Position numbers and translations under genes: made by a program
Assembly: GCA_018064695.1 (NCBI GenBank)
Contig: JAGHUU010000147.1
Location: forward strand, 1-17,286
Reading direction: 5' to 3'
Origin: Candidatus Blautia equi
GTDB taxonomy: Bacteria > Bacillota > Clostridia > Lachnospirales > Lachnospiraceae
DNA length: 17,286 bases
The notes under the pieces: model-generated
What the model was told of the DNA's origin: nothing
Databases searched by the model: none
The model's input: the letters and a program-made list of their open reading frames with translations, nothing else
In this document: positions 14,892-17,286 of the stretch, one piece after another
Layout: the number at the start of each line of letters is the position of its first letter
How positions within the stretch are numbered: the first letter of the stretch is position 1

Positions 14892-16787
14892 TCAGGATTC
14901 ATAGGTGATGGTCTCCGTTGTGTATTTTCGTTCCATATCATGGCGCTTTTTGCGGTCCTCCACGTTGTCAAATACGATGGACATGTCGTAGTCCTCCGGA
15001 TACAGCTCCTCCGCCTTTACATGCAGCTGCACACGCTTGTGGTTGATCCAGATCTTTCGCCCTGCGATCTGTACCCTTAAAACGCCCTTCTCATTTATCG
15101 GTTCGCATACAATGCCGATCTTTTTATCCGGCAGAACATAAACGGAATCCCCAATCTGGTATCTGGTTGTGATCTCTGCATTTTTATGGGTCTTCTTTGT
15201 TTTCCGGATCTTTTTCCCGGAGGCTGTCTTTTCCGGTTCTTTATTATGAAAAGTGTAGATGCCCGCTGCTTTCTCCCCATATGCAGCCTTTACCGCTATG
15301 TTCAGCATATCTGCCGGCATTCCCAGACGGTCCGCAATGTAGAAAGCGCAGCTCTCACCGGCTTCACCTATGACCATCTTATAAGTAGGCTGCAGGGTCT
15401 CCTTATTAAAAGTCATTCTGGCATTTATGATGCCCTCCTGCCTGCCCGCGTATTCCTTCACCTCCGGATAATGGGTGGTCACAAGGAAGTTTGCTCCGCT
15501 CTCCCGCAGTTTTTCCAGAATGGCAATGGCAATTCCCATACCTTCCTGCGGATCTGTTCCGGAGCCCAGCTCATCCATGATGACAAAACTGTCCCTGTCC
15601 ACTTCCCCCAGAATGTGAAGTACATTTTTTATGTGGGAGGAGAAGGTGGAAAGGTTATCACTTAAGTTCTGGCCGTCACCGATGTCACAGAAATAAGCGG
15701 AATTCATGCAGATGTCAGCCTGCCTGCTGCAAACGTGCAGACCGCACTGGGCCATGATGGCGTTCAGCATCACTGTTTTTATGGCTACCGTCTTTCCGCC
15801 GGTATTTGGTCCGGTGATCACAATTCCTCTGTTGTCCACGCCGATCTCAAAGGCGAGCGGGACACTGACCTTTGGATCCATGAGCGGATGTCTTGCCTGG
15901 TCCAATGTGATACGCCTTTCCAGGTTGATCTTTGGCTCAGTTCCCCCAAGCTCTATGCTGAGTTTTCCCTTTGAAAAGCTGTAATCCAGTTTTTCTATGA
16001 GTCTCATGTTCTCTGTCAGGGCATCGGCACAGTCGGAGACCATGGCGGTCAGGGTATAGAGAATACGGTACACCTCATTTTCCTCGTCCAGGCGCAGGTA
16101 CTGGCGCTCTTCGCCAAGCCGGAGCACGCCTTCCGGCTCAATAAATAGGGTACTGCCTGTGCTGGATTTATCCACCAGGCTGCCGGCGATCTTGTAGCGA
16201 TATTCCTTCTTAACAGGGATGCAGATCCTTCCGTTTCTGGTGGTGTAGAAGTTTTCCGCCATGCACTCACGGTTGTTTCTGATGATAGTTTCTGCTTTTC
16301 TCTTCATCTCCTCATCCAGCTGCTGGAGTTTCATTCGAATCTCAAACAGCTCTTTGGAGGCGTGGTCGTCCACTCTTTCGCCGCGGATCTGTCTTAAGAT
16401 CTCCTCCTTTAACTCCTCCTGGGTGTCCAGAGATTCGTCATAGTAGGCAATGGAATTCCGGAATTGTTTTCCTCTGTTGAGATAAGAGCCCAGTCTCTCC
16501 AATATGATCAGCACGCTCTGCACACGCTCCAGCTGATATGGGCTCAGGCAGTCTCCTCTTTTGCTGATCTCCAGGATCTCCAGAATCTCCGATACGTCCT
16601 GAAGAGGTGGATTTCCAAGCTTCTCTATCATTTCCTTTGCATCGGTGGTATCCCGGAGTTCTCTTCTGAGAGTGCTTTCCTCAAGGATGATCCATCTGTC
16701 TTCTATCTGCTTTTTTGCCTCACCTGTCACAGCAAGGTTTTTCCAGATTTCTTTTACTTTGTCGAATTCTATCTGTTTTTCAATCAT
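14892..16787 (-). CDS. MutS2-like ATPase lacking the Smr domain
   Basis: The 631-residue protein has the MutS2 core and clamp helices, then a MutS ATPase domain with Walker A GPNTGGKT (326-333), LSTFSSH (379-385), Walker B FVIMDELGSGTDP (401-413) and TTHYPEVKEYA (437-447). A KOW-like segment follows (YQIGDSVYVLPDKKIGIV, 543-560). It then ends with FDNVEDRKKRHDMERK and a short tail, without the Smr domain that brings full MutS2 to about 780-790 residues. The stop is clean, so this looks like a natural form rather than a frameshift. MutS2 proteins suppress recombination or split collided ribosomes; which applies here is unknown. The start has only AAAGGAA about 12 bases upstream, so initiation may be weak. 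A canonical MutS2 may exist elsewhere in the genome. Confidence 0.9.
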   Translation of the reverse strand: MIEKQIEFDKVKEIWKNLAVTGEAKKQIEDRWIILEESTLRRELRDTTDAKEMIEKLGNPPLQDVSEILEILEISKRGDCLSPYQLERVQSVLIILERLGSYLNRGKQFRNSIAYYDESLDTQEELKEEILRQIRGERVDDHASKELFEIRMKLQQLDEEMKRKAETIIRNNRECMAENFYTTRNGRICIPVKKEYRYKIAGSLVDKSSTGSTLFIEPEGVLRLGEERQYLRLDEENEVYRILYTLTAMVSDCADALTENMRLIEKLDYSFSKGKLSIELGGTEPKINLERRITLDQARHPLMDPKVSVPLAFEIGVDNRGIVITGPNTGGKTVAIKTVMLNAIMAQCGLHVCSRQADICMNSAYFCDIGDGQNLSDNLSTFSSHIKNVLHILGEVDRDSFVIMDELGSGTDPQEGMGIAIAILEKLRESGANFLVTTHYPEVKEYAGRQEGIINARMTFNKETLQPTYKMVIGEAGESCAFYIADRLGMPADMLNIAVKAAYGEKAAGIYTFHNKEPEKTASGKKIRKTKKTHKNAEITTRYQIGDSVYVLPDKKIGIVCEPINEKGVLRVQIAGRKIWINHKRVQLHVKAEELYPEDYDMSIVFDNVEDRKKRHDMERKYTTETITYES

Positions 16788-16849
16788 TTTGTCGGGTGTT
16801 CCTTTCGATTACTTCTATTTTTTCATACTTTCAGTGATCAAAAGTGCAT

Positions 16850-16888
16850 AAAAAAACCATGATATCCTACGCTTTGATATCATGGTTT
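16850..16888 (-). terminator. Intrinsic terminator of the ncRNA
   Basis: AAACCATGATATC (16854-16866) and GATATCATGGTTT (16876-16888) form a perfect 13-bp stem with a 9-base loop. On the minus strand it is followed by four further T, making a run of seven. It lies 62 bp before the MutS2-like start codon. Confidence 0.93.
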
Positions 16889-17135
16889 AGAATACGAAAG
16901 AACCCCCGGGACAAGGATAAACTGCTGCCCCCGGACACAGAAAACAAGTTGGGTTACATCTGACCAGAATATTAAGCGTAACGAAATAAAGCTAACACAG
17001 TTCCCTCTGTTAACCAATTTCATACCATTAAAGCCGCACTGCACATATCTGCAGCTTTACATATCAGTTTTTCATGATATGGGTTATTTACCCACCACGC
17101 TTAACATAAATTGTCCTCTGTTTCTGTAATTTATA
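16850..17135 (-). ncRNA. Probable structured non-coding RNA, class uncertain
   Basis: A canonical promoter and strong terminator bound about 285 bases with no convincing coding frame. The sequence is rich in nested complementary segments. A long-range 11-bp helix (17097-17107 with 16969-16979, one G-U) encloses at least four local hairpins: GGGT/ACCC (17081-17093), CATATCA/TGATATG (17060-17081), CTGCA/TGCAG nested in AAAGC/GCTTT (17030-17058), and one at about 16990-17016. An outer TGTAA/TTACA pair (17125-17129 with 16954-16958) closes the set. The multibranched layout is unlike the rod of 6S RNA and argues against SRP RNA, tmRNA and RNase P, whose signatures I do not see. It is reminiscent of the raiA-type structured RNAs of Clostridia, but I cannot confirm that by eye. 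It lies just upstream of the MutS2-like gene. Confidence 0.65.
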
Positions 17136-17141
17136 TAGCAA

Positions 17142-17170
17142 ATAGTAGCACCGAAAAGGCGCTGCGTCAA
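17142..17170 (-). promoter_or_regulatory. Promoter of the ncRNA
   Basis: TTGACG (17165-17170) and TACTAT (17142-17147) are exactly 17 bases apart on the minus strand. Transcription start is predicted near 17135. The next recognizable element in that direction is the terminator at 16850-16888, with no gene between. Confidence 0.8.
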
Positions 17171-17202
17171 GAACTGGAATAGAATCGTTACAGTTCACAC
17201 GG

Positions 17203-17227
17203 CACCTAATCACTTGCTGATTAGGTG
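17203..17227. repeat. Perfect inverted repeat upstream of the ncRNA promoter
   Basis: CACCTAATCA (17203-17212) and TGATTAGGTG (17218-17227) are perfect 10-bp arms with a 5-base spacer. No T-tract follows in either direction, so it is a poor terminator. It lies 33 bp upstream of the -35 and could be a regulator site or the structured end of an upstream transcript. Confidence 0.6.
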
Positions 17228-17286
17228 ACCGGAGAAAGTGATTCAGGGGTGAGCAGGCCTCTTTTGCGAAGCAAAACTCCAAATAG

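Noticed and set aside
16850..17135. 6S RNA as the identity of the right-end RNA
   Set aside because: 6S RNA is a long rod with one central bubble; this sequence suggests several hairpins inside a long-range helix. Not fully excluded without a covariance search.
17088..17282. 64-codon minus-strand frame at the right end
   Set aside because: It runs through the ncRNA promoter and 5' end, has no ribosome site, and its composition is not protein-like.

Overview
The window looks like a chromosomal segment of a Clostridia member, most likely a gut Lachnospiraceae. I base this on moderate GC content, AGGAGG-type ribosome binding sites, sigma-A promoters of the TTGACG-17-TATAAT kind, a Smr-less MutS2-like protein, a DUF1934 protein, and the set of low-GC Gram-positive lipoproteins. 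I see no mobile elements, CRISPR array, tRNA or rRNA. Almost everything is on the minus strand; one small membrane protein gene is on the plus strand.

Read in the direction of minus-strand transcription (right to left), the right end (about 16850-17147) has a canonical promoter, a roughly 285-nt non-coding stretch rich in nested complementary segments, and a strong intrinsic terminator. This is a probable structured non-coding RNA gene. It is followed by a MutS2-like ATPase without a Smr domain (14892-16787) and a DUF1934/YwiB-like protein (14338-14781). The only plus-strand gene (13783-14292) converges on the DUF1934 gene, and its terminator T-tract overlaps that gene's stop codon.

A divergent promoter region (13413-13782) then drives, on the minus strand, a three-gene envelope operon: a lipoprotein with a deacetylase-like domain, a lipoprotein resembling trigger factor (FKBP domain), and a membrane-anchored CE4 polysaccharide deacetylase with wall-binding-like repeats. 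It ends in a textbook terminator at 9122-9156. Next is a monocistronic glycogen branching enzyme gene, glgB, with its own promoter and terminator. A perfect 33-bp palindrome separates it from the next unit.

The left part is a probable operon: a CobW/G3E GTPase with a three-unit His/Asp/Cys metal-binding repeat, a second P-loop CobW-like protein fused to a DUF1980 (YcgQ-like) domain, pth (peptidyl-tRNA hydrolase) and mfd (transcription-repair coupling factor). A PrsA/SurA-like lipoprotein gene with its own promoter runs off the left edge.

Functionally the window mixes translation and repair housekeeping (pth, mfd, MutS2-like), cell-envelope folding and glycan editing (PrsA-like, trigger-factor-like, two deacetylase-like proteins), glycogen synthesis, and a compact metal-handling pair. 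The least explained parts are the right-end structured RNA and the CobW/CobW-DUF1980 pair with its structured leader and inter-gene hairpin.
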